A model generated the notes under the pieces. The model ran no database searches and was not told the origin of the DNA. It saw nothing but the letters and a program-made list of their open reading frames with translations. 64,000 nt of DNA from Telopea speciosissima. Its lineage: Eukaryota; Streptophyta; Magnoliopsida; Proteales; Proteaceae. Where the stretch lies: positions 66,706,984 to 66,770,983 of the forward strand of contig NC_057919.1 in assembly GCF_018873765.1 (NCBI RefSeq). The letters are read 5' to 3'. Positions within the stretch are counted from its first letter, which is position 1; each line of letters opens with the position of its first letter. The translations under genes were made by a program, and so were the position numbers. Positions 42,321-54,761 of this stretch are shown piece after piece.

Positions 42321-43388
42321 TTCTTCAATCTTTGGTGAGAAAAGCAAGCAAACCAAACAATAGGATTAGAATTATAGAGAAAAAGAAGTAAAGAACTGTA
42401 ATTGAAGAATAAGAGCTCACGGCCATGGGTATCTTTGTCAAATTAGGAAAGACAGGGGACAGTGAAGAGCTACAGTTAAGTGTGCTGTGGAGTGGGTTGA
42501 GGCAGTTCAGGTCTTGGGAGAGTGGTGTGAAAACGAGGACCTTTAGTTACCAAAAATGCCCCAGGTCGATTTAGAAAATTCATAAATATAATTTTCTTCC
42601 ATATAAGTCCATAAAGCTCTTCCTAAATGACTGTCATACCCTTATTCCATTCTTGCATGCGACCAATATATCCGAATTGGAGGTGATAATTATTCCATCT
42701 CCAAATGACTCGTGACTCCTATAAAAGCGTATATATACATTCTTTCTTTTTAGCAAAAGGTTTTATGTGCAATAGGAGTCAAAATAACCAAAACTCACCC
42801 TTTTGTTTTGAGATGAAAGCATGGAAGAAAAACTCGTTCGAAATCTGTCAAAATCATCGAGTTAACTCGATTTTACAGGTATTCGAGACTAGTTGAAGAG
42901 GAATTTTATAAAATCCTTGGATTTGACCGGGTTTCAATGGTTTCGATCAGTTTCAACCATATCTCGGTGGTCGTAGGATTTGGATTTGATCTTCTCACAA
43001 CTATATGATTTCTATGTTTCCAAATGAAGTATGAGGAAATTACTATAACACTGAAAGTTCATCAGCACAAAGTTTTGTTGGGATGAAAGGGATTGGAACA
43101 TATTTAGAAGGAAACATTTTGGGGAGTAATGGGGATCTGGTCAAATCTAAGGCCAAAGGTCCTGTAGCCCAGATTCAGATGGGTATATCACATGAGAAAA
43201 ATGCATGCCACAGTGTTTCCTGGTTGAGATTTTATGGAGATGTTTATAGGCCACTTTGGTGGTGATGGAACCAAATGATATGTTAATTTACAACACCAGG
43301 TGTCGGGTCTTTGTGAGATGGATAATCTGTTAATTGATCTTGAGAGGGAGAGAAGGTGTTTTTGGAGGGGGAGGGAAGAGAGAATTTA
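42321..43388. other. TBL upstream region and spacer
   Basis: TBL 5' UTR and presumed promoter lie just right of 42320. No TATA box or named element is clear. The rest (42600-43388) has short AT-rich ORFs without recognisable similarity. Confidence 0.4.
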
Positions 43389-43512
43389 GGTTGTGTTTGG
43401 TATGCATTCTAGGTCCATTCACATCTTCAGATGTTAAAAATATTTGTTTTCTTGTCTGAGAATGCAAAATCGACCTAAATTGCATTCCAAAAATGCATAT
43501 CAAACAGAGTCT
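43389..43512. mobile_element. Tourist-like MITE, copy 2
   Basis: The left end GGTTGTGTTTGGTATGCATT matches copy 1 at 33-171. The right end is ATGCATATCAAACAGAGTCT. Flanks TTA (43386-43388 and 43513-43515) fit the canonical TWA target of PIF/Harbinger elements. 124 bp, non-coding. Confidence 0.6.
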
Positions 43513-44890
43513 TTAGATTGTTGTATACTCTGCTGATCTTTCGTTATCAAAAAAAAGAGAAGAAATACTCTAACTTCACTTTTATGTGATGCCCATTTTA
43601 CTTTTACTCTGCTTACACAAGAAGTTAGGCTAAAGGTTGAGCTTTTTCATGGTTATCAACGAAGCAAGCAGGATTTTTTCGTTTTCTTTTATTTTTTTTC
43701 CCTGAAACTTTATAAAGAAATTGATGTAATTAGTAATTCAGAGAGACAATTATAATTGTACAATTCTACAAGGGCATAGAAAATTTGGCAGGATGGGCTT
43801 AGATATGGGCTGGGCTGGGCTGGGCTGTTCTGAAATGGGTATTTAACGCACTTCCTATGTATTTAGGCAGATAGCAGAATTGGGATTAGTAGATTGGATT
43901 CAGAGAAAAAATAGTGGAACGAAGGAGAAGGAAGTGAGGGAATTAAATTTCCATTTCTATCTTCTCCTTCTTTAATTAGAACTGAACATAGGGAGGCTTT
44001 ATTAATTCAATTCAGAGTTCAGAGGAAGTACAAAAGATTTTAGATAAAAAGATGAATGAGATCAGACTTCAGAGTAGTAACCCCACTTGGTTATGAATCC
44101 GGTCCCATACCCCCATGGAGGGTTCAGATGTGTCCCTACCCATCCCCATGTGTGTAGCAGATCTGAACTACTTGGTTACTACACGAGGATATTCAAACAA
44201 GTATATGAAGGCACATCCAAGATCTCAATAGTAGAGTTTAAAAACTGAATCAAATCGCCCGATTTCGATTCCTCTCAATCCGGCTTCAAGTTGATCCTGT
44301 ACGGAAACCCTAGATGCCTGAAATATGTCAATTCCGAGGTTCATCCGGACCGATCTATGTCTATTCTGAGGCTGATCTAGGTTGATTCCGGTCTGGATAC
44401 TGAATCTGGACTTTTAAACTTGGATCTCAAACAGCCAATGTGGGATTCTATAACTCCTAAAAAAAAGATGTTAATTCACCGAAGCTTATCCAATTGCCCA
44501 CAGGCCACAGCCCATCCCTCTCAATATTAGGGGTGTCAAAAGTTGGTCGGCAGAATCGAAATTGGTTGAGGCTGTCGAATTAGCTTCCTCGAACCTTGGG
44601 ATAGGCAACGATTTTGTGATGTCACCAAGTATAGGATCTTATATTAGTATTTTATGTTCAGATGAATGGTGGGGATCTTTATCCCTGCGGTTCCTGCTCG
44701 TTACAGTTCCTACAATTTCTCTCATAGGGGGCGGAAATGATCACCTTACCCCCTGTCCAAATACACTACTCGGGTAGGATTCACCTCTCTTATTGGAGGC
44801 ACTAGGGAGCTGTACCGGACGGGGATCGCATGGGATAATTTTCTGAGTGGTGGTGTCCGGACTGGTTGGGTTGGAGAATTGAATCATAAG
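43513..44890. other. Gene-free spacer with degenerate repeats
   Basis: Includes GGGCTGGGCTGGGCTG (about 43808) and degenerate motifs of the TAGGGGTGTCAA type (44529), the usual end of a hAT-derived family seen again at 45466, 49873 and 52606. No gene is recognised. Confidence 0.4.
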
Positions 44891-45135
44891 GATTAAAAAT
44901 TTAAAATCCTCTCCAATTCCCTAAAAGTGCAGTTCGGTGTTGAGAGCTTGACACATGGAAGATGTTAAATCCAATGGTGTTGAGTTCGATTAACCCAATT
45001 TTTTTCTCTCTCTCTTTCTTCTCTAGTTTAGCACCGTTGGAGTTAACATCTTCCACGTGTCGAGCTCTTAGCCTCGAATTGCACCGCATTGCACCTTTAG
45101 AGAATTGAAGAAGATCTTTTTCTAAATCACTACTC
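44891..45135. mobile_element. Long-arm inverted-repeat element (MITE, 245 bp)
   Basis: The left arm (AATTCCCTAAAAGTGCAGTT, GAAGATGTTAAATCCAATGG) pairs with the right arm (CCGTTGGAGTTAACATCTTC, GCACCTTTAGAGAATT) over about 70-90 bp. A CT-rich loop (45001-45025) separates them. A diverged half-copy lies at 39835-39930. It can fold into one long hairpin. Confidence 0.65.
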
Positions 45136-45892
45136 AAGTAATCGGAATCGGCAACTTGGTTAATTTGGACTGAATCAAATTGATATTGATTGGAGTTGAT
45201 CAAAATCCATCAGTACCCTATAAATTTGAAACGAAAAGAAGATGCAAAGATTTAAACACCTTGACACATCAAATTAGCCTATTTTGACAACAATCGAAGG
45301 ATCTCGATTCTCTCCGATCCAACTTAGCCTGATCTTATATGGAAAAAAAAAGAAAAAACCTAGATCCTTGAATATGTCGATCTGAATTGATCTAGACCGA
45401 CCAGGACTGATCGATCTTGATTCTAGGATTTTAAACTTTGGAATCAACATATCATTTTTCTCGTAGTAGGGGTGTCAATTCTAGGCCTTAGCCGAGAAAA
45501 TTTGAAACCGACCCACGCTCAAGCCAGGACTGAATAATATTTGGTCATTTCCGATGCGAGGATTCTACTAGACAAACGCTTGACCAGTACCAACCACCTA
45601 AGAGTCCGATTAAGCCCAACCCCCTATGAGTTTGATTAAACCCGACTATTGCTAATTTGCTATTGTTGTAGAAAGTAGATAAATTTGATGAATTTCTTGG
45701 TGTCAGAAGCAAACGTTTGTATAAGCAATGTGCAAACATCAAATCAATCTAAACATTTATCATCAACAAGCCCTTATTTATTCGTAAGTGTTCAATTTGA
45801 TAATTGTTTATATTTTATTTTTGATCTATTTCGATCAATAGAGAAATAGATCAAAATCTATTTTAGTCAAGACTGACTTGTTAGTCAGAAAT

Positions 45893-46065
45893 TGAAAAAC
45901 GATCAGTGACTGACAAAATAATCAAAAAATGATCAATGATCGAAAATGGTTAGAAAATGGTCATGATAAAAAATGGTCAATGGCCGAAAATAGGTTTGTG
46001 ATCGAAAACGATCAGGAAATGATCATGACCAAAAACGGTCAGTGATTGAAAAAACGATAATGGAC
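45893..46065. repeat. Degenerate short tandem repeat of a GATCGAAAATGGTCA-like unit
   Basis: About ten imperfect units, for example ACGATCAGTGACTGACAAAA, ATGATCAATGATCGAAAATG, GAAAACGATCAGGAAATGAT and AAAACGGTCAGTGATTGAAA. Spacing is roughly 15-25 bp. Non-coding. The block is flanked by unremarkable AT-rich DNA. Confidence 0.6.
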
Positions 46066-47590
46066 ACAGCCGGTCAAAGGGAAACAAATGCAAATAGGGG
46101 CAAAAATTCTATGCAACCACAATGGACTTTATGAGCATCGTCCACAGTGGTTGCAAGGGGCATTATTTACACCCCATTTTCGGTCATTGATCGAAGGACC
46201 ACGCATACTTCAAGATCGTGCATTGCACATGCCATGAAATGTGTTCCTTTTTTAAATTTGAACAACAAAGTGAGAAAGTGGTGAAGGAGGTTATGGGTAG
46301 TTATGTAACCACCTAAAGATGTTCAAATTCAAATTCAAACAAGTCTATATAAGTGATGCTAGTGATGAAGAAATGATCGCCAAATCAAATCAAATAAATC
46401 TTTACATTTATCTTTTATTTTTCTTTTAGAGAATAGTGTAATTGTAAATGGTTTCTATTCTTTTCCTTAAAAGAACAGGTTGGGGTTACTCTCCAATAGT
46501 ACTATCAGATGCAATGATGCATCCTTCCAAGTCAAATTGAAGATCTTTGCAGTCTCTCATTTTATCAAAGATGTATCTGGAGAGACAATTAATTTGATTG
46601 CTTCTTTTTCTTGTTCTTGGCATTGCAATCTTTGCATTTGTTTTTAAAAGTCTTTGGATTACCAAGACACTGATAGAATCCATCTTCACCTGGACCAAAA
46701 GTAGAATAGTTTCCTCATTCAAGAGACCGAAGTAAAATTTGAGGAAAACACCATTTACCCCGACTAAAGACCAAAATCGAACCACCGTTTGTAAAAGGGA
46801 TCATGTCTAGCCTACCGTATGAAGACCAATTACTTAAACAAATCAATCAAGTGCATGATCTTAAAGTAAGGGGGGAGAGACCCATTAAGCCGGACCAAAA
46901 CCCGCCTGGACCGACCACCAATGACCACAGAAAGCCATTTTGCCTTTTTTTCCACAACTGCTTTTAAATGTGAACATTATATGAGGGAGGGGAAGGAATC
47001 GCTGTTCGTTTATGCATGTGGAATAGTGGATTCTATTCTTAACTTGTTATTTACTACTTAGCTCGATTGCATCTGGTGTTTATCTTTGGAAGAAGCACCC
47101 ACGTTGCTCGCCGATAGTGACGTTCGATCTTCCGACACTACTTTGCGGCTTGTTCATCAATATCAACGTGATGTAACAAGAAGAATTTTTTTCTTATGCG
47201 GTCCCTGACCGATGGTTCCCTAGTACCTCTCAAGAGGAGAGTGGATCCCATCCAGATAAAGTGTTCGATCAAGTGCCTTAGGTGGATCTTACTCCCCTCT
47301 TGTGAGAAGCACTAGAGAATCGCAGACGAAAACGATTCTGCAACTGAATGCTCACTTGGGAATTTTTGTTCTTCGACACACCGTTTTGCTTTTTGACAAT
47401 AAACATCCTCTACGGTTTTGAAAAAAAAGTATAAGTTATCCATATTTAACACTAAATTGCATATTCACCCTTCATGTGTAAATGTACCAACATAAAATAC
47501 CTTGACTTAATTGTTAAATGAGAAAACACTAACCCCAACCCCCCCCCCTCCAAAAAAAAAAAAAAAAAAAATTTGTTAAAGGGAGAAAAT
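46066..47590. other. Gene-free spacer with a hairpin element
   Basis: Contains an inverted repeat at 47208-47330 (GGTTCCCTAGTACCTCTCAA with a complementary GTGAGAAGCACTAGAGAATC) and a homopolymer run C8-A18 near 47541-47571. An antisense open frame (46785-46486) has no recognisable domain. I see no supportable gene. Confidence 0.45.
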
Positions 47591-47594
47591 ATGC

Positions 47595-47745
47595 TACCTG
47601 GTCATGCGTGTGGCCCCTATGCCTAGACACAAGTCGCGAAATGATTGTCGTGCCCCTATGAAAAGGCAAAAATGTCTGAGGGAGTGGCAATCATTTCTCT
47701 CAGACTTGTCCCTGGTGCAGGACCGCGTGTTCACTTTCCCATTGT
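47595..47745. repeat. GGGGCCAC-family repeat (diverged)
   Basis: Contains GCTACCTGGTCATGCGTGTG, GGCCCCTATGCCTAGACACA and later CTTGTCCCTGGTGCAGGACC. It shares its motif set with 50490-50660, 53920-54060 and 54762-54953, and with the poly-G fragment at 9196-9350. Confidence 0.45.
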
Positions 47746-49429
47746 TAAAATATAAAAATGTTTTTTCACATGATAAAAATAGCTTTATTGTGATCTTTAA
47801 TTTATAATCTTTGCCACTATTTTCTTATGCCCCAAAAAGGGTGAGTTTTGAAGAACTGAAGAGAGCCGTTAAATCTTTATTTCTGGTCATAGAGCACATT
47901 CAATGCATTAACTCTAACGAACCATGAGTTCCATGTTATAAGTGACTGAATACTTCGCTCTGATATCATTTTACAGTATCCAGTCAAAAGTTTGACCTTC
48001 AGGATGACTTGACTTGCGCACAGTATCTGACCGAATTGTGACTAAATCCCCTACTTCATTCCTAACCATGGAGTTCATTCACTCTATCAAAGTCCAAGCC
48101 TCTACCAAAATTCTGCAAATTGTCTTTGGTCACCGAATTAACCTCAGCTTTCATACTCAAAGCTTTATATTAGAAACTCTCTTGTAGACGAAGACTAGTT
48201 CCCCTTTGGAGTAGAATGTAACCATATTTTTAAAAAGAAAAGCGAAAAACTCAATTCTTACTTGATTCAAACTCACAGGAAGATATTATTATAAATTCAC
48301 ATATTAAAAAGGGTAGTTTTGTTGATAATTGGGAAACCAAGTTTTTCATAAACTCAACTTATCCTTTTCATCGTACCAAAAAAAAAAACCTTATCCTTTT
48401 TAAAACCTGATGAGTCAAGCAAGTCAAATTTGATCAAGGCGAGTCATGTTTTTTTTAACACCTTCTTTCTTCTCCTTCTCTAAGAGACTAAGGTTATGAT
48501 TACTTACAGATGGAAAGAAAAAAATGGGATAATATTGAAGACAAAAAATAAAAATTATAAAGTTTTGATCTATGAATAGTATATGGCACAATAAGAAAAA
48601 GACTCGATGAGTTTCATATGACTTAGATAAAAACACTGAATCAATAAAAACTCGAATCTAATCTGATCATTTCATAAATTTAAACGAATTTTCGTCACTT
48701 CTGACCAAGTTTCATGTTTTTTCTTTACTTTACTTGGGTGATTCACCGAGAAGGAATATTTCAATTAATGAAGAATAATTTTGATATAAAAAAAAAATTT
48801 CTTAAGAAGGGTGAATGTGTAAATTAGTTTTGAAAAACAGAGACAAATTTGTAGTTTTCAAAAACCATAAGAATCGACATGTCAATTATTGAAACCGGAG
48901 AGGGATATCTGTGAAAAATTCCTCCATTACGTTTCCTTCACAAACACAAAAAAAGGAAAGTGAGAGACAAACAGACATGTGAGTGATGTGACATCTTATT
49001 TTTATTTAATGTCTGTTTGTTTCTTTCTCTAATTTCTATTTATTTTCTTGGGCTCCACTGCCAGGTGTACGTACATCATTGATACTTGAGTTCGTGTCTG
49101 GATGGGCTCATACTGTAGGCCTCCTGCGGGATATAATTGGGGACTTATGAGGAAGTTTCTTTGGCGAGCCTGGATGGATCCTTTCTATTCCATCGACCTG
49201 GTCTACAACCCACGTGTAAACATTATTTTCAGAGCGAGAGCGAGAGAGAGAGAGAGAGAGAGAGTGAGTGTTGACGGTTTCTTTCTAAAGTGGCGGGTGT
49301 TTGAGAAACGAGTAATTACAAAGTTACAATAGCGTCGGATTGGGCGGGGTTTTATAAAACTCTAGTGCAACCTTGAGTCTCCTTAGTTGGGTCTAGGCTC
49401 AGGTCCGACTTGATCCTGACTCAGGACTT

Positions 49430-49873
49430 GAAAAATTCGATCTTGATTTTTTTTCAGGATTGGGTCGGGCTAACTTTGATCATGGGGAGGGGGAAAGGAG
49501 ATGCATGGGCTGGACTGGGTTAGGGAGAAAATTATCAATTTTATGTAAAATAACACTATAATAAAATATATTATATCATTTATTATCTTCATATAAAATA
49601 TATTATATAACAAAATATGGGTGACATTTAAAGTTTATAACATAGATTCTATCAATATATATTTTATAGTATAACTTAAAATAGGCTTAGGCCGGTCAAT
49701 TAGGCTTAGCACGAGGCCTCAACCTTGGCCTGACCCTAGCCTAACTTAGGGTTAAAAATTTCTAGTCCTGACCCGCACTCAGGGCCAAGATATCTCAACC
49801 AAGGTCTTGGTCGGGCTCAAAGCAAGCCAAAGAGCAGGTTTGGGCCAACAAGGCCAAACTGGCACCCCTAAAT
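49430..49873 (-). repeat. Dispersed repeat, copy A (inverted relative to copy B)
   Basis: Read on the minus strand from 49873 it begins AGGGGTGCCAGTTTGG and contains GGTTGAGATATCTTGGCCCT, AATATATATTGATAG, TTTATATGAAGATAATAAAT and AAAATTGATAATTTTCTCCC. These line up in order with 52606-53055 on the plus strand. Non-coding; the AGGGGTGC end resembles non-autonomous hAT elements. Confidence 0.7.
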
Positions 49874-50284
49874 GGGCATCTAGGAAAATTTTCTTTTTTA
49901 AAGAGGCAGTTTTCCTCCACCCATGGTGAAGGAAAGAATCCCTTCATTGGGGGTATCAATGGTGTAGGGATGGGATGAGAGAACAATGGCAATGTTTGTA
50001 TAAAAAAAAGATAAGAAAAAAAAAAAAACAATAAAAAAGAAAACATTTAAAATTGAATTTGAAGAGATAGAGACACATAAATCAATCATTGAATCATCAT
50101 GATTCTTGTCTCATTATATTTTTTCTTTTCTTTTCTTAACATCCAAACATAACCTCAAAGGTAGTTTTGATCATTGTTCAAGTGTTCGGTGGTGGTGGTG
50201 GTGGTAGTGATGATGAGGACGATTAGATGTGTAGTTTTCTTTCACTAGTGGTGGAGGAAAGTTTTCTCCTTATTTAAACTTTTG

Positions 50285-50660
50285 AAAACAAAAAGAACCC
50301 TGAAAGGCAGTTTGGAAGAGCAAAATGACTGTCCTGTCCCTCCTATGAAAGGTAAAAATGATCCTACCCATGTTGATGTTTCCACCCACACTCTCATTGG
50401 CTCCCGCAATGGCACAGGGGCCACACTGTCTTTCAGGAAACCCTCTCCCATTATATAAATAGGACATGAAGGTTTTAAATTACAAATAAGGTTGGGGAAT
50501 CGCTGCCAGGTTGTGTGGCCCCTACACAATGAGTGCGAGCATAGGACATCCAACAAAGGGTGAGATTTTTCATACCACAAGGGGGAGGCTATCATTTCAC
50601 CCTCCCTATGTCTGGGTGCAAGCTACACGCAACCTGGAAACTTTATTTTTCCCTATAAAT
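50285..50660. repeat. Two adjacent GGGGCCAC-family repeats
   Basis: 50285-50465 has AAATGACTGTCCTGTCCCTC, CACTCTCATTGGCTCCCGCA and CACAGGGGCCACACTG. 50490-50660 has CGCTGCCAGGTTGTGTGGCC on the left and the partly inverse CACGCAACCTGGAAACTT on the right, a terminal-inverted-repeat layout. No coding capacity. Confidence 0.5.
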
Positions 50661-51210
50661 ATTGAGTAGGGGTTCGATATGCCTTCACCCAAAAGTAGAA
50701 TAACATGTCCTCTATTAACTGTCACCAGGCAATTTAGGTTGGGTGGAAATTGTCTATACCTAGATTCCTAAGTTCTTCTACTCACCTAGTAAGTTTCAAT
50801 TCAATCCAATCCAAATTTGCCAAGTGGCAACAAGATATTCAAAAATAAGGCACTACAAAGGGACTTCAATGGGAAGCAATTGACATACATAAGAATATAA
50901 ACTTACATATTGGAGGATACATTGAATCTGATTTGAAATTTCATTTGTGGCCAATGGATATCATTTTTTAAACATCGATAGTTAGATTTTCCATGTTACT
51001 TTTCCACGTGGCAAAAAACATAAGATATGCTAGAATATTTTCTCTAAAGAATAAGCTTATTTTGATTACAAATCAGCTCAATTGTTAAGAGTTTCGTATT
51101 GAAACCATTGAGGTTGAGTTGAAATCTTGAAAAAATTGCATGTTCTAGCACCGGTTATATGTAAAAAACAAATATAAAATACGAAAAGGATTCCCCACAC
51201 CATCAGTGTG

Positions 51211-51702
51211 GAATGTTAATGTGGAAGTAATCTCTCACACCACACCAATCACGACATATAAAAAGAGGCACATATGATAAAAAATAGAAGGATAATTTAC
51301 ACATACCACCCTGAGGTTTAACGAAACTATAATTTTATCTTCCAATTTTGGATAATTCTATGTACCCCCTGAGGTTTACAAACGTTAACACATGCACCAA
51401 TTCCGTCAGTTTATGACTAACAACGTTAAAAATATAATGTGAACTGACAAATTGTCCTTGGCAATTGGGCTTCAAAACCCTTTCAACAGTTTAGGGTTTG
51501 AAATTGGGGAAAATTCCCAAAAACCCTCCTCTGCGCACCTGCAACTCATCTTCAAGGGAACACAGTGGCTCACATGGCAGCGAGCTTAAGACACTATTCC
51601 ATATTGGCATTTGTGTTAAGACACTATTCCATCAGTGTGGAAGGAATCTCTCACACCACACCAATTACGACATAAAAAACAAAAAGACACATGATAAAAA
51701 AT
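51211..51702. repeat. About 70-bp direct repeats around an inserted segment
   Basis: CATCAGTGTGGAATGTTAAT...CTCTCACACCACACCAATCA (51211-51287) recurs at 51629-51702 (CATCAGTGTGGAAGGAATCT...CACACCACACCAATTACGAC). Between them lies a segment with CATACCACCCTGAGGTTTAA and GTACCCCCTGAGGTTTACAA, a motif pair common in plant repeats. Confidence 0.55.
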
Positions 51703-52605
51703 AAAAAATAAAAATCTATCAATGTGGATCCCACACTGTCGGCATGAGGATATTTTTTGCCACTCCTATTTATCATTATGTGGTGTGATGACTACACGTA
51801 CTATCGATTCATTCCAATATCAATTCAATCCAATGGCCTTCAAAGGTAACCTTCGTGGAGAGTCAGTGTCATGGAAACACAACTGGCCAAGCTAATGAAA
51901 TCTTTTCCTTTTTTGGGGTAAACACCAAGCTAATGAAATCAAAGCTGCTGGAAGTGCTCTCTCTTATATCTATATAGGGAAAAAGAAGGTTGTGGCACGT
52001 TACCTCGTGAAAAAAAAAAATTCTTGTCCCCGATAGATGCTCCCATGTGCGTTTTCATTAACCCACTAAATAAGGGAAAAAGTTTCTCACGAATGTATTG
52101 TCGTCCTCTTATACGAAAATTTTTATTATTTTCTATCTTCTTTTAACTATGTGGGTTCCATATGAATGATACAATTTTCTACATAATTATTGGAGTGAGA
52201 AGAGAGACCACCCACCCACCCATTAAAACACTTTTTAATAAGGGCCGGGGATAACTATAACTTTAAATTAAGGAAAAGAGAAAGATACTTGCCCCACTAA
52301 CATGACCTTCGATTTGGGGTGGCAAAAGCCATGATAGTATTATAAGCGAACATATCTGGTAAATCAGAATATGAGTTTTTTTGGAACCTTCGACTGTATC
52401 ACAAACAATGCATGGTTATTTGGGAAGGGAGACCTATTTTTGTTGAAGTCAAAGATTTGGTTTCGATAATCCATTCTCCCTATAAACATATGGCATGCCA
52501 CTAATCCTAATATTTAATTCCAGCTCTCTTAAACATGTTTAGAAGAATCAAAGAATAAGACATTAGGGTTATGTGGTTCGCTTATTCTGCCATTACATCT
52601 AGGGG

Positions 52606-53055
52606 TGCAAGTTTGGTCCTATCGGTCTCAACCCGTCCTGTGCCCGAACAGGGCTTGAGCTGAGATACCTGGCCTTGAGGACGGGTCAGGGCTGAAAATT
52701 TCTGACCCTGAGTTAGGGTCGGGTTGAGTCAAGGTTGAGGCCTTGGCTGAGTCCAGCCCGACCCTGTTTTAAATTATATAATAAAATATATATTGATATA
52801 CTATATATTTATAAATTTTAAATGTCATACATATTTTTTTTATATAATTATATTATATATGAAGATAATAAGTAAAATATATTTTATTATAATGTTATTT
52901 TATGTAAAATTGATAATTTTCTCCTGACCCAACCTAACTCAGTATAGTCCATACATTTTTCCCTTCCTCCCACTCCTTGATCAGGGCCAATCAAGGTCAG
53001 CCCAACTCGACCCTGAGAGGGGTTAGGGTTGGATTTTCTAGGCCCTGAGTCAATG
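52606..53055 (+). repeat. Dispersed repeat, copy B
   Basis: Begins AGGGGTGCAAGTTTGGTCCT after CATTACATCT. It shares the whole order of motifs with copy A in the opposite orientation (GAGATACCTGGCCTTGAGGA, AATATATATTGATATACTAT, ATGAAGATAATAAGTAAAAT, AAATTGATAATTTTCTCCTG). The two lie 2.7 kb apart and could pair. Confidence 0.7.
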
Positions 53056-54760
53056 TTTGTTTAATTTGGTTTTTCTGATAATTATTCCAATTATTTGATG
53101 TATATAAGATCAATACGTGGGTCTACCATTTAAACTATTATTTTTTAATTTGAATAGAAGTAAAAACATTAGTGAAGATAAAAACATAAAAAAAAAAATC
53201 TTTTTATGTAAAAAGATAAAAAAAAAAAAAAAAACTCTTGAATTGGAGATTAGAAATAGAAAAAGAATCACTTTCTTCTACACGCATAAGAATAGGACAT
53301 ACACTCACAGTACAATCAAAACAATTTAAACAGGGTTGCTTTAACTTTTTATATTTTATGATGGATTGGCTAATTTTGGCAAAAAACAGACAAACAATGC
53401 CATAGAAACACATATTTATTGACCAATTAGAATAGTCTTCCACAGCCTATAATTATTGCCTCAAAAGGTCCAATATACATGTTGGGAAATGGTGGAGAAA
53501 AACTTTTCTACTGTGTGTAAAAAATGCAATGCTCCACAAATTCATGTACATGTCTTTATGAAAAAGTATATATGTTGCTCATGAAATCGTATGCAACACA
53601 TTGAGGATGCCAAATAATAAAATATAAAATCTAAAGAACATCAGATTTAACGTGAAAAACCCTTCAACATGAAGGAAAAAACTACAAGGCTCTGAGAGCA
53701 ATCTACTAAAATCAAATAAAGATTACAATGTTTCATCTCTCAAGTTTACGCACAAAACTTGAGATTCACAACAACATTGAAAAAGAACAATAATTCTCTC
53801 ATCTCTAAACATGTGGGCTCCCGATGAAATCGTTTCTTGTGACATGATTGCTATGGCATGAGAAATTTCTTCCATACTGACAGTGTAGGGAATCTTTTCC
53901 CAATAGACATATATAAAAAGTGCGTGGCGTGGCCCCTACACTAGCTTAGGGGCCAAGGTGGGATGCGCAGAGGCATCGACGAAGGGGGAATTTTCATTTT
54001 GTAGGGGTTGGGGCGATCAATTTAGAGGATTGTGTCTAAGCGAATGCTGCAGATGACCAGGCAAAAATTTTTGTTTTTTTCAATTATCAAATATGATAAG
54101 AATTTTAGGTAGATTACACAATCATGATTACAACACTTTCTTTTCAATCCTGATTTGATTCCTCTTCCCTTCACTTTACTTGCAACCACATGGAGCCTCA
54201 TTAGTTAGGGGCCACATAAGATTTTCCTCTATCGTAATCAAGCAGAAAGTTCTTCAGGGTCAACAGAATCATTATAAGTCCCTTTTTTTTTTATATGTAT
54301 ATATTTTCCAACTAGGAGCATGGCAGTGAAAATTTTGTTAGAAATTAAGTAAATATTACGCTATAAATTTATATCGAAGGTTAAACTTCATTGTGTTTTG
54401 TTCTAATCTAAAATTTTATGGCCCTATTTTTTCTTATTTAGGTTGAAATGTTGACATTTTCTCAAAAATGATCCTCTTTGTCCCCCCTCTCCAATTTGTT
54501 GCTAATAGACCAAAAAAATTATCAATTATGGGCAAGAGTTCGTTACACCATTGGTGTGGAATGGATTCCCACATTAAGCCAATGGGAGCACAAAAGGGGA
54601 TGTTGCATGGTTCGTATGCAAGGGCACTAATGATATACCCCCTATATATTTTACAATTATAGCATTTTTTATAACCACGTGGCGAATGATGTCCGAAAGC
54701 CAGGGGTGTAAAGTCATTGAAGAGTTAAGTTGTATGTAAGGATTGATAAGACAATTTATG
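53056..54760. other. Gene-free AT-rich spacer
   Basis: Holds low-complexity A-rich stretches and a diverged GGGGCCAC-family piece (53920-54060: GCGTGGCGTGGCCCCTACAC). Short ORFs lack recognisable similarity. Confidence 0.4.
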
Positions 54761-54761
54761 T

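Noticed and set aside
42318..42356. Upstream N-terminal extension of the TBL protein
   Set aside because: The extension frame is open but begins with TTG, not ATG. The first ATG in frame is at 42320 (MQRQRSF), directly before the membrane anchor.
46486..46785. Minus-strand ORF of 99 codons, with a Cys/Lys-rich alternative frame
   Set aside because: No domain recognised, no splice context or start context, and repeats on both sides. Not supportable as a gene.
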